Positions 26,509 to 34,703 of a stretch of 64,000 nucleotides of DNA are shown one piece after another. The notes below the pieces were generated by a model. That model was given only the letters and a program-made list of their open reading frames with translations. It had not been told where the DNA came from and made no database searches. The DNA is from SVTX01 sp045538195 (GTDB lineage Bacteria > Bacillota > Clostridia > Oscillospirales > CAG-272). The DNA lies in assembly GCA_045538195.1 (NCBI GenBank), contig JAZSRA010000013.1:1-64000 (forward strand). Reading direction: 5' to 3'. The stretch's first letter is position 1. Each line of letters opens with the position of its first letter. The position numbers and the translations under genes are program-made.

Positions 26509-28053
26509 TTAATACAATTTAACGACCACAACGCCATATTCACTGACGTTCAGCACCAGTCTTTTTTTCGCTCCCGATATCGGAACAGAATCGGCAAGCT
26601 CCATGTTTTTTACACCGTCAAGCATATAGACATCGGCAGTATAAACCTTTTCGCTTATTCCATCAATCCTTAGATCCACCACGCCGCAACCTCCAAAGGA
26701 GGCTATCATAATGACTCCCTTTCCATCATCGGACAAAGCCGCCGAGGCAAATATGCCGTTATGTGCGTACGTCTCTGGACGGTCAACGGTACAAAGCACC
26801 GAGTTTTTCGCTCTGTAAAGCTCACCAAACGAACGGAACGAGTAAAAGGGCTTTTCGGCTTCGCCAAGCTTGTCTGTCAATGCACAGAACGGAGATATTG
26901 CAGGCTGAGCATCGTAATAGCAAGCCGACATCATTCCGTCAACCTCACCAAGGCGAAGCATAAGTGCCGCAGAATACGCCGCGCCCTTAACCGAGCGTTG
27001 CGACAAGAACATTTTTCTTCTTTTTTCGCGCATTATATCACCGTTTGAGGCAAGAACTTTCGGCAGCGAAGCATCACTCAACGCGTCCGCGTCTACGTAC
27101 GCCCACTTGCCGACTATCAGCTCAAGCTCGTCAAAGCCAAGGGCTTTTGCGTAAGAAGTAAAGCGCTCGGCGTCCTCTCCAACCTTTTCGGGATCCCCCG
27201 AAAAGCAATCGACAGTTACAAAATCAAGCGGTATTCTGTTTTTCTTGCAAGCGCGCAGGATCTCACGAGCATCTGAAAAGCTTGCGAAGGACATTCCACC
27301 CACACGTATGCTTTCGTCATATAGCTTCACCGCGTTTGCAAGCCTGCCGTAAAGCTCTATATCTGCAGACCCGTCTCCATCGCAATTCCAAAGCTCAAAA
27401 TACTTGATCTCATAATGCCTACCATTCGCCCAGCCTTCGTTATAGTGTCGTATGATATTAACGCAAACTCTTGCAAGAGCATCAATATCTCTCGGACACG
27501 CAACCGTCTTGGCAGACCCAAAAAGATCACGGCTTTCGCCAAGCCTGTATATCACCTGCGCGCCCGACATGAGCGCCGCTTCAACGTATCTGTCGGTGTG
27601 ATCAAAATCATAATTTTCAGCATCTGAAGGGTCTGCGTCAAAATTTCTGTAAATTCTGGATATATCCACAGCATACCCGGAAATTGCCGTGTCTGTGCAA
27701 TCAAATCTGACAAACGGCACACCGATTTCTTTGAACTCATCGGAAATATCTGCACCGTAGGAGACGGGACCGTTGCACATGCCGTGCATAGGCTTGACGC
27801 TCCCCATTGGGATTGAAAAATCCACCCTGACCGTAGCACTTTGAGGCTTCGGCTTCGCTTTTTTCGTCTTAGTTTCCGAGCTTTCGGACTTTTTGCCGTT
27901 CAAAGCTGCGGTTTTTACGTTTTTATCGGGGTCGGTATGGGAGGCTTGTGACACAGAAGAAAGCGTTCTTCTCTTTTCTTCCTGCTCCGCCTCGTAAAGA
28001 GCCGCTCGCTCTCCTGCGGATAAAGTATTTTTAGGTTTTGGCTTTCTCGGCAT
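26509..28053 (-). CDS. GH39-like TIM-barrel protein, cytoplasmic, acid/base Glu not conserved
   Basis: 514 residues. The first ~75 are Lys/Pro/Ser-rich with no signal peptide. The remainder resembles GH39 beta-xylosidase/iduronidase barrels with a C-terminal beta-sandwich: MHGMCNGP near 89-96, VPFVRFD near 112, and the strand-4 motif. GH39 enzymes carry WNE there, with Glu as acid/base; here it is YFELWNCDGDG (N223-C224). A candidate nucleophile strand LELIVGKWAY is also divergent. ATG 28053 has AAAGGAGG seven bases upstream. It may be non-catalytic or use other chemistry. Monocistronic appearance, 50 bases after the aminopeptidase gene. Confidence 0.7.
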   Translation of the reverse strand: MPRKPKPKNTLSAGERAALYEAEQEEKRRTLSSVSQASHTDPDKNVKTAALNGKKSESSETKTKKAKPKPQSATVRVDFSIPMGSVKPMHGMCNGPVSYGADISDEFKEIGVPFVRFDCTDTAISGYAVDISRIYRNFDADPSDAENYDFDHTDRYVEAALMSGAQVIYRLGESRDLFGSAKTVACPRDIDALARVCVNIIRHYNEGWANGRHYEIKYFELWNCDGDGSADIELYGRLANAVKLYDESIRVGGMSFASFSDAREILRACKKNRIPLDFVTVDCFSGDPEKVGEDAERFTSYAKALGFDELELIVGKWAYVDADALSDASLPKVLASNGDIMREKRRKMFLSQRSVKGAAYSAALMLRLGEVDGMMSACYYDAQPAISPFCALTDKLGEAEKPFYSFRSFGELYRAKNSVLCTVDRPETYAHNGIFASAALSDDGKGVIMIASFGGCGVVDLRIDGISEKVYTADVYMLDGVKNMELADSVPISGAKKRLVLNVSEYGVVVVKLY

Positions 28054-28101
28054 CCGTAAGCCTCCTTTCACACCAAAATTTCAAACCACGATTATCAGGT
28101 A

Positions 28102-29343
28102 TCAGAACGCCCAAAGTCCGTTTTCAAAGATAACGAACTCACTGCCGTCCTTCTTTATTCCTATAATAGACATATCGGACGTGCCTACCATGAAGTCAAC
28201 GTGAAGTGCAGAGTCGTTAACACCCATCTCGTGCATCTGCTCGTTGGTGTAGTTCTGGTAATTCTTTACAGTGTTAGTAAAGCCCGCTCCGATAGCAAAG
28301 TGACAAGCAGCGTTCTCGTCAAAAAGGGTCTCGTAGAACATAATTCCGCTCTCGCGAATGGGAGAGTTGTAAGGAACAAAAGCGCACTCGCCAAGTTTTG
28401 ACGCGCCCTCGTCCATGCTTACCATAGTGCGAAGCAGCTCTTCGTTCTTCTCCGACTTGACCTCAACGACCTTGCCGCCCTCAAATCTCATGCTGAAATT
28501 GTCGATGATCTCACCTCTCCACGAAAGGGGCATGGAGGAATAAACGATACCGTCCGCATCACCCGCCTTAGGAGTAGTAAATACCTCCTCGGTGGGGATA
28601 TTGGGGTTGAAATATTCGCCGCCGAGAGTATGCTCTCCGCCGCCCATAAAGCTTCCCTCGTCCATAAGACCTACGCGAAGATCGGTGCCGTTAGCCGACT
28701 TATAGCGAAGCTCCACAAGCTCTGCCGCGTTAAGTATATCGCAACGGTTCTTGAAGCTTTCGTTATGCTTGTCCCACTCGCCGACCGCGTCAAGGAGATT
28801 GCCGTCCTTATCGATAACTCTGGACGTGAAAAGAATAGCCTTCCAAAGCTTCTCAACCGCTACGCTTACTCTGTCCTCGGGGAATATCTTCTTTGCCCAA
28901 GCGTCACCCGGGACTGCGGCTATACACCACTTGTATTTGTTGTCCATCTGGTCTCTGTACGGCTTTACGACCTTCTGTTTTGCGATCATGGCCTGTGCCA
29001 TCTTCTTCTGATTGATGCCTTTGAGACCGTCGGGGTCGTCGCTTGCGAGATAAAGCATAGCGGGATTCTTTTCAAGTCGGTATTTCAGCTTTTCTTCTTC
29101 AAACGCCTCGACTGTTCCGAGCATCTTCGCGCTCATATTGTTGACATTGAGCTTGGTGAGAGGCTGATAAGACCATTCGACCATTACTCTCGCCGCTTTG
29201 GCGCGATAGCACTCCTCAACAACCATTTTTACAAACTCGGGCTGATCAAGTCCCGCGTTTATTATAACAATATCGCCTTTTCTGACGGCAATTCCGCTTC
29301 TAACAAGAAGACGCGCGTATTCTCTTAAAATCGTTTTTTTCAT
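28102..29343 (-). CDS. M29 family metallo-aminopeptidase
   Basis: Thermophilic-aminopeptidase family (AmpS/PepS-like), a cobalt/zinc-dependent exopeptidase in the cytoplasm. 413 residues of typical length. Metal-ligand blocks are visible: PNIPTEEVFTTP, LGECAFVPYNSPI, ENAACHFAIGAGF and NDSALHVDFMVGT. RBS CGGAGG lies before ATG 29343. A GTGACA-17-TATAAT promoter lies 45 bases upstream. It is the last ordinary chromosomal gene before the mobile element. Confidence 0.93.
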   Translation of the reverse strand: MKKTILREYARLLVRSGIAVRKGDIVIINAGLDQPEFVKMVVEECYRAKAARVMVEWSYQPLTKLNVNNMSAKMLGTVEAFEEEKLKYRLEKNPAMLYLASDDPDGLKGINQKKMAQAMIAKQKVVKPYRDQMDNKYKWCIAAVPGDAWAKKIFPEDRVSVAVEKLWKAILFTSRVIDKDGNLLDAVGEWDKHNESFKNRCDILNAAELVELRYKSANGTDLRVGLMDEGSFMGGGEHTLGGEYFNPNIPTEEVFTTPKAGDADGIVYSSMPLSWRGEIIDNFSMRFEGGKVVEVKSEKNEELLRTMVSMDEGASKLGECAFVPYNSPIRESGIMFYETLFDENAACHFAIGAGFTNTVKNYQNYTNEQMHEMGVNDSALHVDFMVGTSDMSIIGIKKDGSEFVIFENGLWAF

Positions 29344-29393
29344 AAAAATTTTCCTCCGACGCGCATTTTAGCGCATTTTTTATTTACCCTATA

Positions 29394-29422
29394 ATTATAA
29401 CACACTTTTCTCGTTTTGTCAC
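29394..29422 (-). promoter_or_regulatory. promoter of the M29 aminopeptidase gene
   Basis: Minus strand GTGACA, 17-base spacer, TATAAT. Confidence 0.7.
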
Positions 29423-29453
29423 CTCGTTGAGAAAAAATATTTAACAAAGTCAA

Positions 29454-29490
29454 CAAAAAATCAAGGCTTGACCCACAAATGAGCCAAGCC
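29454..29490 (-). terminator. terminator after the serine recombinase
   Basis: Minus strand GGCTTG and CAAGCC stem with a GCTCATTTGTGGGT loop, followed by TTGATTTTTTG. Confidence 0.75.
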
Positions 29491-29539
29491 CCTTTATATG
29501 ATCCGTAAAAACGGCTACTTCACAAAAGTAATCTGCTGA

Positions 29540-31237
29540 TTATCTTGCAGAACCGTTCTGAAGAGAGTTCTCGTAGCTCTCGATCATCTTCTTCATCGTG
29601 ACACCCGTACGACCTCTACTCTTTGCACTGAGCTTTTTGAGCCATTTTTCAGTGCTTTTGCCCGTAAATATCTTGATTTCAAGCTTCGCTGTATCATCAT
29701 CGGTTAATGTGACGAAGATTTTATCAATATACTGAGCCACAAATTCGTTTGATATAACGCCTGTGCTTGCATCCCTAACTGCCGCATCGAGCCTTGCTTT
29801 TACCTCCGCGATATGCTTGCGGTATTCCTCTTTGGTGAATAACTGTTCCTCAAGCTCCGCGAGAGTTCTTTTCGCTTCTTCCACCTCTCGGTCACAGGTT
29901 GCGGTCATAGATTTGAAATTTGCCGTCGTAATAGCTCCCGTCGTAACAAGCTCCAAGAGCTTGTTTTTCTTTTGGTCGGCAAGTTCTATGATGCGCTGCT
30001 GTTCTTCCATCTGCTTGGTGGTTTCATCGTCTGCTTCCATTGATCTGAACATTTCCTCATAGCTTTTCAGCAGAGCTTCAATCTCAACCCTCGTTTCGCT
30101 GAACACCTCGAACAATACGGGCTTGATCTCGTCCTCGTATATCGGGAAGGATGGGCAGGCTTCAGCACCGTTATTGATCTTATTGGAGCATACCCATTTG
30201 GAGTTCACCTTGCCGTCCTTACTCTTGGACTCTCTGCGATAATATGCCGTGCCACAATGAGCGCAGTATAATTTACCAGTGAGCAGATTTGCGTGGTTGC
30301 AGATGCCTTGGCGGTTCTTCACGTCCTCGCTTCTACGAGCCAACACCGCATTTGCTTGATCCCACAACTTTTCGGGTACAATAGCAGGCACTATTTCGCC
30401 CGTTTCGTCCTTGAACATTACCCATTCTTCGGGCGGTAGGAATTTCTGTTTCTTGGTGAACATATCCACGATACGCACCTTATTACCGACATAATATCCT
30501 TTATACTTGGGGTTGGATATGATTCCCGACATCGTGGTGTGAGCGATCTTGTTGCCGTTGTAATTGCGGTAGCCTTGGTCATAAAAAATCTTTTCAAGCT
30601 GTTTCATACTGTATTCGCCCGTAGCGTACAGACGGAACAGATCACGCACCATCGGCGCTTGGCTCTCGTCAATGACAAGGCGCTTATCTTCTTTCTTGTA
30701 TCCGAAGATACGGCTATTGCCAAGCACTACGCTTGATTTAATTGCCTGCTGATGCCCGAATTTAACACGCGAGGACAGCTTGCGAAGCTCGTCCTGTGCA
30801 ATCGAGGACATGATCGTGAGTCGAAGCTCCGCATCCTCGTCAAGTGTGTTGATGTTATCGTTTTGGAAGAACACACCTACTCCGCATCCGAGAAGTTCTC
30901 TTGTGTGTTGCAGTGAGTCAAGGGTATTACGAGCAAATCGGGAGATTTCCTTCGTAATAATGAGGTCGAACAATCCCTCCTTTGCATCTGCTATCATCTC
31001 ATTGAAATGCTTTCTTTTCTTCGTGGAGATACCCGAAAGTCCTTCATCAACGTAGCCGGGAACGAAAGTCCACGCGGCGTTTTTCTTAATTAAATCTTCG
31101 TAATACGCTATTTGGTTATCAAGCGAGTTGATCTGTTCGTCGGTTTCCGAGGAAACACGTGCATAATAGGTTACACGCAGAGGAATATCATATATTGATT
31201 TCGTGCGTAGCATTGTTCTGATACTTAATATATCCAT
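29540..31237 (-). CDS. large serine recombinase (integrase of the element)
   Basis: 565 residues. N-terminal resolvase domain with the catalytic serine in YYARVSSETD (S29) and GISRFA-type block ITKEISRFARNTLD; recombinase domain (~170-290) with SRIFGYKKEDKRLV; zinc ribbon CAHCGTAYYRR...CSNK...C (~330-375); long coiled coil (~385-480). This fits a site-specific integrase/excisionase of Tn-type elements. Met1 is followed closely by other possible starts, but full homology begins near residue 10. It is the leftmost gene of the element and is read towards its edge. Confidence 0.95.
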   Translation of the reverse strand: MDILSIRTMLRTKSIYDIPLRVTYYARVSSETDEQINSLDNQIAYYEDLIKKNAAWTFVPGYVDEGLSGISTKKRKHFNEMIADAKEGLFDLIITKEISRFARNTLDSLQHTRELLGCGVGVFFQNDNINTLDEDAELRLTIMSSIAQDELRKLSSRVKFGHQQAIKSSVVLGNSRIFGYKKEDKRLVIDESQAPMVRDLFRLYATGEYSMKQLEKIFYDQGYRNYNGNKIAHTTMSGIISNPKYKGYYVGNKVRIVDMFTKKQKFLPPEEWVMFKDETGEIVPAIVPEKLWDQANAVLARRSEDVKNRQGICNHANLLTGKLYCAHCGTAYYRRESKSKDGKVNSKWVCSNKINNGAEACPSFPIYEDEIKPVLFEVFSETRVEIEALLKSYEEMFRSMEADDETTKQMEEQQRIIELADQKKNKLLELVTTGAITTANFKSMTATCDREVEEAKRTLAELEEQLFTKEEYRKHIAEVKARLDAAVRDASTGVISNEFVAQYIDKIFVTLTDDDTAKLEIKIFTGKSTEKWLKKLSAKSRGRTGVTMKKMIESYENSLQNGSAR

Positions 31238-31363
31238 ACTGTTATCCTTTCTATAAAGTTCGTTTTATCATCATCTATCGACTTCATTATACCACAACCG
31301 ACCTCATATTGCAATAGAAAAGTCGAAATTCGCCAAAAGATTTTTTTGGCGGTGCTATGTATC

Positions 31364-31405
31364 GGAAGCACCTTTCGGTAGCTTCCGAGGTGAGTACGCT
31401 CACCT
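31364..31405 (-). other. two adjacent hairpins between the small ORF and the recombinase
   Basis: GGTGAG CGTA CTCACC, overlapping the stop codon of the small ORF, is followed by a TCGGAAGC/GCTTCCGA stem. A T-rich stretch (AAAAAAATCTTTT on this strand) follows. It could be a terminator or attenuator limiting recombinase expression. Confidence 0.5.
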
Positions 31406-31579
31406 TGCATCCCTTTCGGGAGATCGTTTCGATTTTCTAATGGCAATCAGTTCGGTCATTTTCTTATATTCCTTTTCGGAAATTGTGCCGTGTTCAAAGA
31501 GATAACGGTTGAAATAATTCAACCATATATCTTCTGCCATACGCTTCTCGCGTTCTTCATTGGTTAAAACTTTCCCCAT
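31400..31579 (-). CDS. 59-residue SHOCT-like small protein
   Basis: Begins MGKVLTNEEREKRMAEDIWL and ends with a basic tail. The centre, LFEHGTISEKEYKKMTELIA, resembles the SHOCT-type short helical motif often found beside serine recombinases in Firmicute elements. GAGG lies seven bases before the ATG at 31579. It sits between the relaxase and the recombinase on the same strand. Role unknown; oligomerisation or regulation of the recombinase is a guess. Confidence 0.65.
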   Translation of the reverse strand: MGKVLTNEEREKRMAEDIWLNYFNRYLFEHGTISEKEYKKMTELIAIRKSKRSPERDAR

Positions 31580-31682
31580 TCAATTACCTCGTTCTTTCAA
31601 AATTTTTCAAATATATTTTCCTCCTTCCGAGAGAAAAATATACCAATGGAATGGGCGCACCGTTTCGGTACGCCCTGTGTGC

Positions 31683-33824
31683 TTACATACTTTGTTCCCA
31701 TTCATGCTTCTTACGCTCCTTTCTGCTGATGGGCATCGTGGTGCAATCCTGCGGCTGACGGTAGCTCTCAATACTTGCAAGGCTACCGACAAGGTCAAGG
31801 ACATTGGTCGCGACGGCAAGGAACTGATTGTTTGCCATTCGCGTCAGCGCGAGGGCGGCAGATTCATTGCCTGCGTGTGCCGAGCGATTGAGATATTCAA
31901 GAGCCTTTTCTATATCGAACAGATCCGCTTCGAAGAGATAGATCTGCGCCAAGCGGTAGTCGGCGTACATATTTCCGCGTGCCGACGCGATTTCCAAATG
32001 CTCAATGGCTTTGGCGATATCCTTTTTCACAACCTTGCCCTCCATATAATATTTGCCGAGCGTATAGGCGGCAAACTCGCTACCGCTACGCTCGGCTTTG
32101 AATAGATGGTCGAAGCCTTCGTTACGAAATTCTCCGAACAGATCGCTCTCAACATAGAGCTTTCCGAGGAGAGCGTCGGCGTATTTATTGCCGTTGCCCA
32201 CCGACCTCGACAACCATTTTTGTGCTTCGTATCCGTCCTCTCGGTAGATGATCCCATAATAAAACATCTTGCCCATACGGTACTGCGCCACGCTGTGACC
32301 TGCCTTGGCTGTTTTTTCAAGATAATAATCGCCGATACTTTCGTTATAGAATCGGTTCTTCTTATCCAAATACAGACGGGCGAGGCGGTACATCGCATAG
32401 ACGTTTCCGTTACGTGCTTCCGCTTGAAGCTGATACAGAGGATTATCCGCATCCATATCTTCCTCGTCGAATGGCATATCGTCATAGAGATTTCGCTCGT
32501 CAGCGAAGAAGGAATTTATCTCATCAAGAGACAGATCACTACGCTTAACAACGCGCTTGCCAATCCCGTACCCGCTATCAAGCCCATGATCCACTTCTTC
32601 ATCTCGGAAATCATATCCGAGAAAGCTTCCATCCGATTGTCCGTTTCTGTGTTCAGCCGAGAGAAAAATTGCTCTCGTGTCTTCCCATCCTGTGAGAGAA
32701 TTTCTTTGTTCTCCCTCAGAAGATCCTGCACTTTCGGTACGATACTGTTCGCCGAGCTCTTGACGTCGCGGCTCAGATTGCCCGACCATTCCTTGATGCT
32801 TTCCCACATCAGATCCCAATCCTTCTGTGTCAGAACCCTCGATTCCAAGTCCGCAAACTTCTCGAACAGCTCCGGCTGAAAGTCCGTCGTCGCTCTCATA
32901 AATTCGAGAAGCGCCTTGAGATCTTCCTTCGGGATTGCGTACACGATCGGCTGATAAGGTGTCTCCGTCACCGTCTGCATCGCCTGTGCCGTGTTCTGCT
33001 TCAGCTTCGAAAGAGCCGAAGGAGTTGATTGTTTGTTGTCTGATTGCAAATTCATACTGCATATTCTCCTTTAGAAATTTTGATTCGTGGAGCTTGTTAT
33101 CCCTCACCTTCATACCGTTTGGGCAGGTGTAGGTGATATATTTTCGGCTATCCGTCCACGTGACCGAATAGCCCTCGGACTCCATAATTGATATGAAATC
33201 CTCTTTGGATGCCGCCCGCGTCATCGCATTTTCAATGGTGCAGATGGCTTTGAATTTCCAACTGTCACCCTTGAGTGCGGCGCGATATTCTCTTGTCGAG
33301 ATTGATCTGCCATCAAAGGTCTGCTTGAATTCGGGGAGCACGGAGAGCGCGTGCTCCTCGCATAAGCGGTCGCTGATACGTCGCATCTTTTCAATCGTAT
33401 ATGGGCCGTAATCGAGCTTCATTCCGCTTGCGAAGCTAACGCTGTTGATGACAAAATGATTGTGGACTCTCTGCCGACCGTCATCGTCGTGAGCGTCAAG
33501 ATGTGTGCCGACAAGCACCTCAAAGCCGGGAAACATTTCCTCGGCAAGCCTCAATCCGATCTTGTGTGCCGTGTCGTAATCGTCGATCTCTCCGGGCGCG
33601 AAGGACTGCTCGTAATGATAATAATACACGCCGCTTCGCTTGCCGTAGAGATTTTTGGTCGCCATAAATTCATCGTAGGCGGCTTGCCCCAAGCAATTTA
33701 TCCCCGACAGATACCGGTGTCCGTTCTCGTCAAGTGTCTTTGCGTCTTGGGAAACGTAACGGATGACCGCTCTCATCGCGCTCTGATTTTGCTTCTTCGC
33801 TTTGATATAATTACACGTCGCCAT
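31683..33824 (-). CDS. MOB-type relaxase with C-terminal Sel1 repeats
   Basis: Nicks oriT and leads the strand in conjugative mobilization. 713 residues. The N-terminal relaxase domain (~1-240) has the metal histidines in VGTHLDAHDDD and QRVHNHFVIN (H121, H123), and a conserved YYYHYEQSF block. Residues ~257-436 are low-complexity, Gly/Ser/Glu-rich, and are exactly the part overprinted by another gene (32516-33055). Residues ~475-690 form Sel1-type repeats (A.YRLA..Y..., MYRLARLYLD, QYRMGKMFYYG, AYTLGKYYMEG, DYRLAQIYLFE). MobC is encoded immediately upstream with a 14-base overlap. Confidence 0.93.
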   Translation of the reverse strand: MATCNYIKAKKQNQSAMRAVIRYVSQDAKTLDENGHRYLSGINCLGQAAYDEFMATKNLYGKRSGVYYYHYEQSFAPGEIDDYDTAHKIGLRLAEEMFPGFEVLVGTHLDAHDDDGRQRVHNHFVINSVSFASGMKLDYGPYTIEKMRRISDRLCEEHALSVLPEFKQTFDGRSISTREYRAALKGDSWKFKAICTIENAMTRAASKEDFISIMESEGYSVTWTDSRKYITYTCPNGMKVRDNKLHESKFLKENMQYEFAIRQQTINSFGSFEAEAEHGTGDADGDGDTLSADRVRNPEGRSQGASRIYESDDGLSAGAVREVCGLGIEGSDTEGLGSDVGKHQGMVGQSEPRRQELGEQYRTESAGSSEGEQRNSLTGWEDTRAIFLSAEHRNGQSDGSFLGYDFRDEEVDHGLDSGYGIGKRVVKRSDLSLDEINSFFADERNLYDDMPFDEEDMDADNPLYQLQAEARNGNVYAMYRLARLYLDKKNRFYNESIGDYYLEKTAKAGHSVAQYRMGKMFYYGIIYREDGYEAQKWLSRSVGNGNKYADALLGKLYVESDLFGEFRNEGFDHLFKAERSGSEFAAYTLGKYYMEGKVVKKDIAKAIEHLEIASARGNMYADYRLAQIYLFEADLFDIEKALEYLNRSAHAGNESAALALTRMANNQFLAVATNVLDLVGSLASIESYRQPQDCTTMPISRKERKKHEWEQSM
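32516..33055 (-). CDS. MobB-like tail-anchored protein overprinted inside the relaxase gene
   Basis: 179 residues read in a different frame wholly within the relaxase gene. Evidence that it is real: AAAGGAG lies 10 bases before its ATG; composition is normal (helical, charged, then a C-terminal hydrophobic segment MGLIAGTGLASALLSVVICL ending two residues before the stop); and the relaxase is low-complexity over the same bases, as expected if it yields to the inner frame. RSF1010 MobB is likewise encoded within mobA in another frame and is membrane-associated. Homology to it is not claimed, only the same layout. Probable role: anchoring the relaxosome at the membrane. Confidence 0.75.
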   Translation of the reverse strand: MNLQSDNKQSTPSALSKLKQNTAQAMQTVTETPYQPIVYAIPKEDLKALLEFMRATTDFQPELFEKFADLESRVLTQKDWDLMWESIKEWSGNLSRDVKSSANSIVPKVQDLLRENKEILSQDGKTREQFFSRLNTETDNRMEAFSDMISEMKKWIMGLIAGTGLASALLSVVICLLMR

Positions 33825-34161
33825 CGTCGATTACCTCATCGCTCTGTGCGATATTTCCGCTTGCAACCGTGCCGTCGAGCGCATCGTACAGACCGTTTAT
33901 CGCGGCGTAATTTCTCTCCAAAGCATTCGTTGCCTCGGTCAAATTTATGGTTGTGACGCGACCTTGGTGGGCGAGCATCGTGAGCTGATTGACGTTTCTG
34001 CCGATGCCTTTCAACTCAAAAAGCGTCGGCTTCAGCTCCTCGACCTGATAGATCGTCCTGCCAAGTGCCGCGCTCAAAAGATATTCTCTTTGAGATAAAC
34101 CTGTCTTTGCGACGAGCTTTTTTATCTTTTTCTGCTCGGACTCGCTTACCCAAAAGGACAT
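33811..34161 (-). CDS. MobC-like relaxosome accessory protein
   Basis: 116 residues beginning MSFWVSESEQKKIKKLVAKT. The N-terminal half resembles the ribbon-helix-helix-like MobC family (LSQREYLLSAALG), followed by ELKGIGRNVNQLTMLAHQG, a typical MobC motif. It helps the relaxase melt and bind oriT. The frame stays open upstream for about 20 codons (ENQGNKSNSGGRVRDKK), which look homologous-like, and GAGG precedes an ATA codon there, while ATG 34161 has no Shine-Dalgarno. An ancestral ATG may have become ATA, or a rare start is used. The end overlaps the relaxase start. Confidence 0.88.
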   Translation of the reverse strand: MSFWVSESEQKKIKKLVAKTGLSQREYLLSAALGRTIYQVEELKPTLFELKGIGRNVNQLTMLAHQGRVTTINLTEATNALERNYAAINGLYDALDGTVASGNIAQSDEVIDDGDV

Positions 34162-34703
34162 CTTTTTATCTCTGACACGACCGCCGGAATTAGATTTATT
34201 GCCTTGATTTTCTATGATGTTTTACCTCACATTCTTTAAGATTTGCGCTGTGCTGAAGTGGGGGCTTGGGGGCTTCGCCCCCGACAAGCGTGGGGTTGGG
34301 GATGCGCCGCCTTTGGCGGTGGGAACCCAAACCCTCTGCTTGCCCCGCTTCAGCGGGAGTTCTACTGCGGCACTCATCGCTTATCAAACAGCGGACAGCG
34401 AAGAATTTCTACGCGGTAGCTCTGCTTACATTTACGCTTACAATGCAAACACTTTTTGTTATAGGCAACGTGTCCCGAAGGCTTTCGGAAGAATTGCCAC
34501 TCATCAACTTTTTCCTTTATATCGGTGCATCTCCTTTCTTAAAAAATACAGACAGGGGTATAATGAAAAAGGCGTAACATCCGATACGCTGCGAGGTCGT
34601 GAAGTCACCTTTGCTTCAAACCTCAGCTTGACCTCGCGCGAACTTGCTGACGCAAGTCCCGAAAATCTGTGCATCCTTCTGTTACGCCATAACGCCATTT
34701 TCA
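34162..34703. other. gene-free mobilization spacer, candidate oriT region
   Basis: 542 bases between mobC and the ATPase gene with no convincing gene. Near mobC it has three GC-rich hairpins (GGGGGC TTC GCCCCC, CCGCC TTT GGCGG, CCCGC TTCA GCGGG, about 34267-34356). Near the ATPase it has a nested palindrome (34571-34688): outer arms GGCGTAAC/GTTACGCC, inner arms GCGAGGTC/GACCTCGC and a lateral hairpin ACTTGC TGAC GCAAGT. Position next to mobC makes an oriT likely; no nic consensus was recognised. Confidence 0.5.

Noticed and set aside
31225..31446. 73-codon open frame (-) overlapping the start of the recombinase gene
   Set aside because: No ribosome site or family. The 59-codon frame 31400-31579 with GAGG is the better gene here.
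32027..32485. 152-codon frame (-) inside the Sel1 region of the relaxase gene
   Set aside because: Unlike the MobB-like frame it has no ribosome site, its composition is aberrant (Cys/Trp/Ile/Arg-rich), and the relaxase is well conserved there.
34196..34387. 63-codon open frame (-) between mobC and the ATPase
   Set aside because: It runs through the GC-rich hairpins, has Arg/Pro-biased composition and no ribosome site. The region is better explained as oriT-like DNA.
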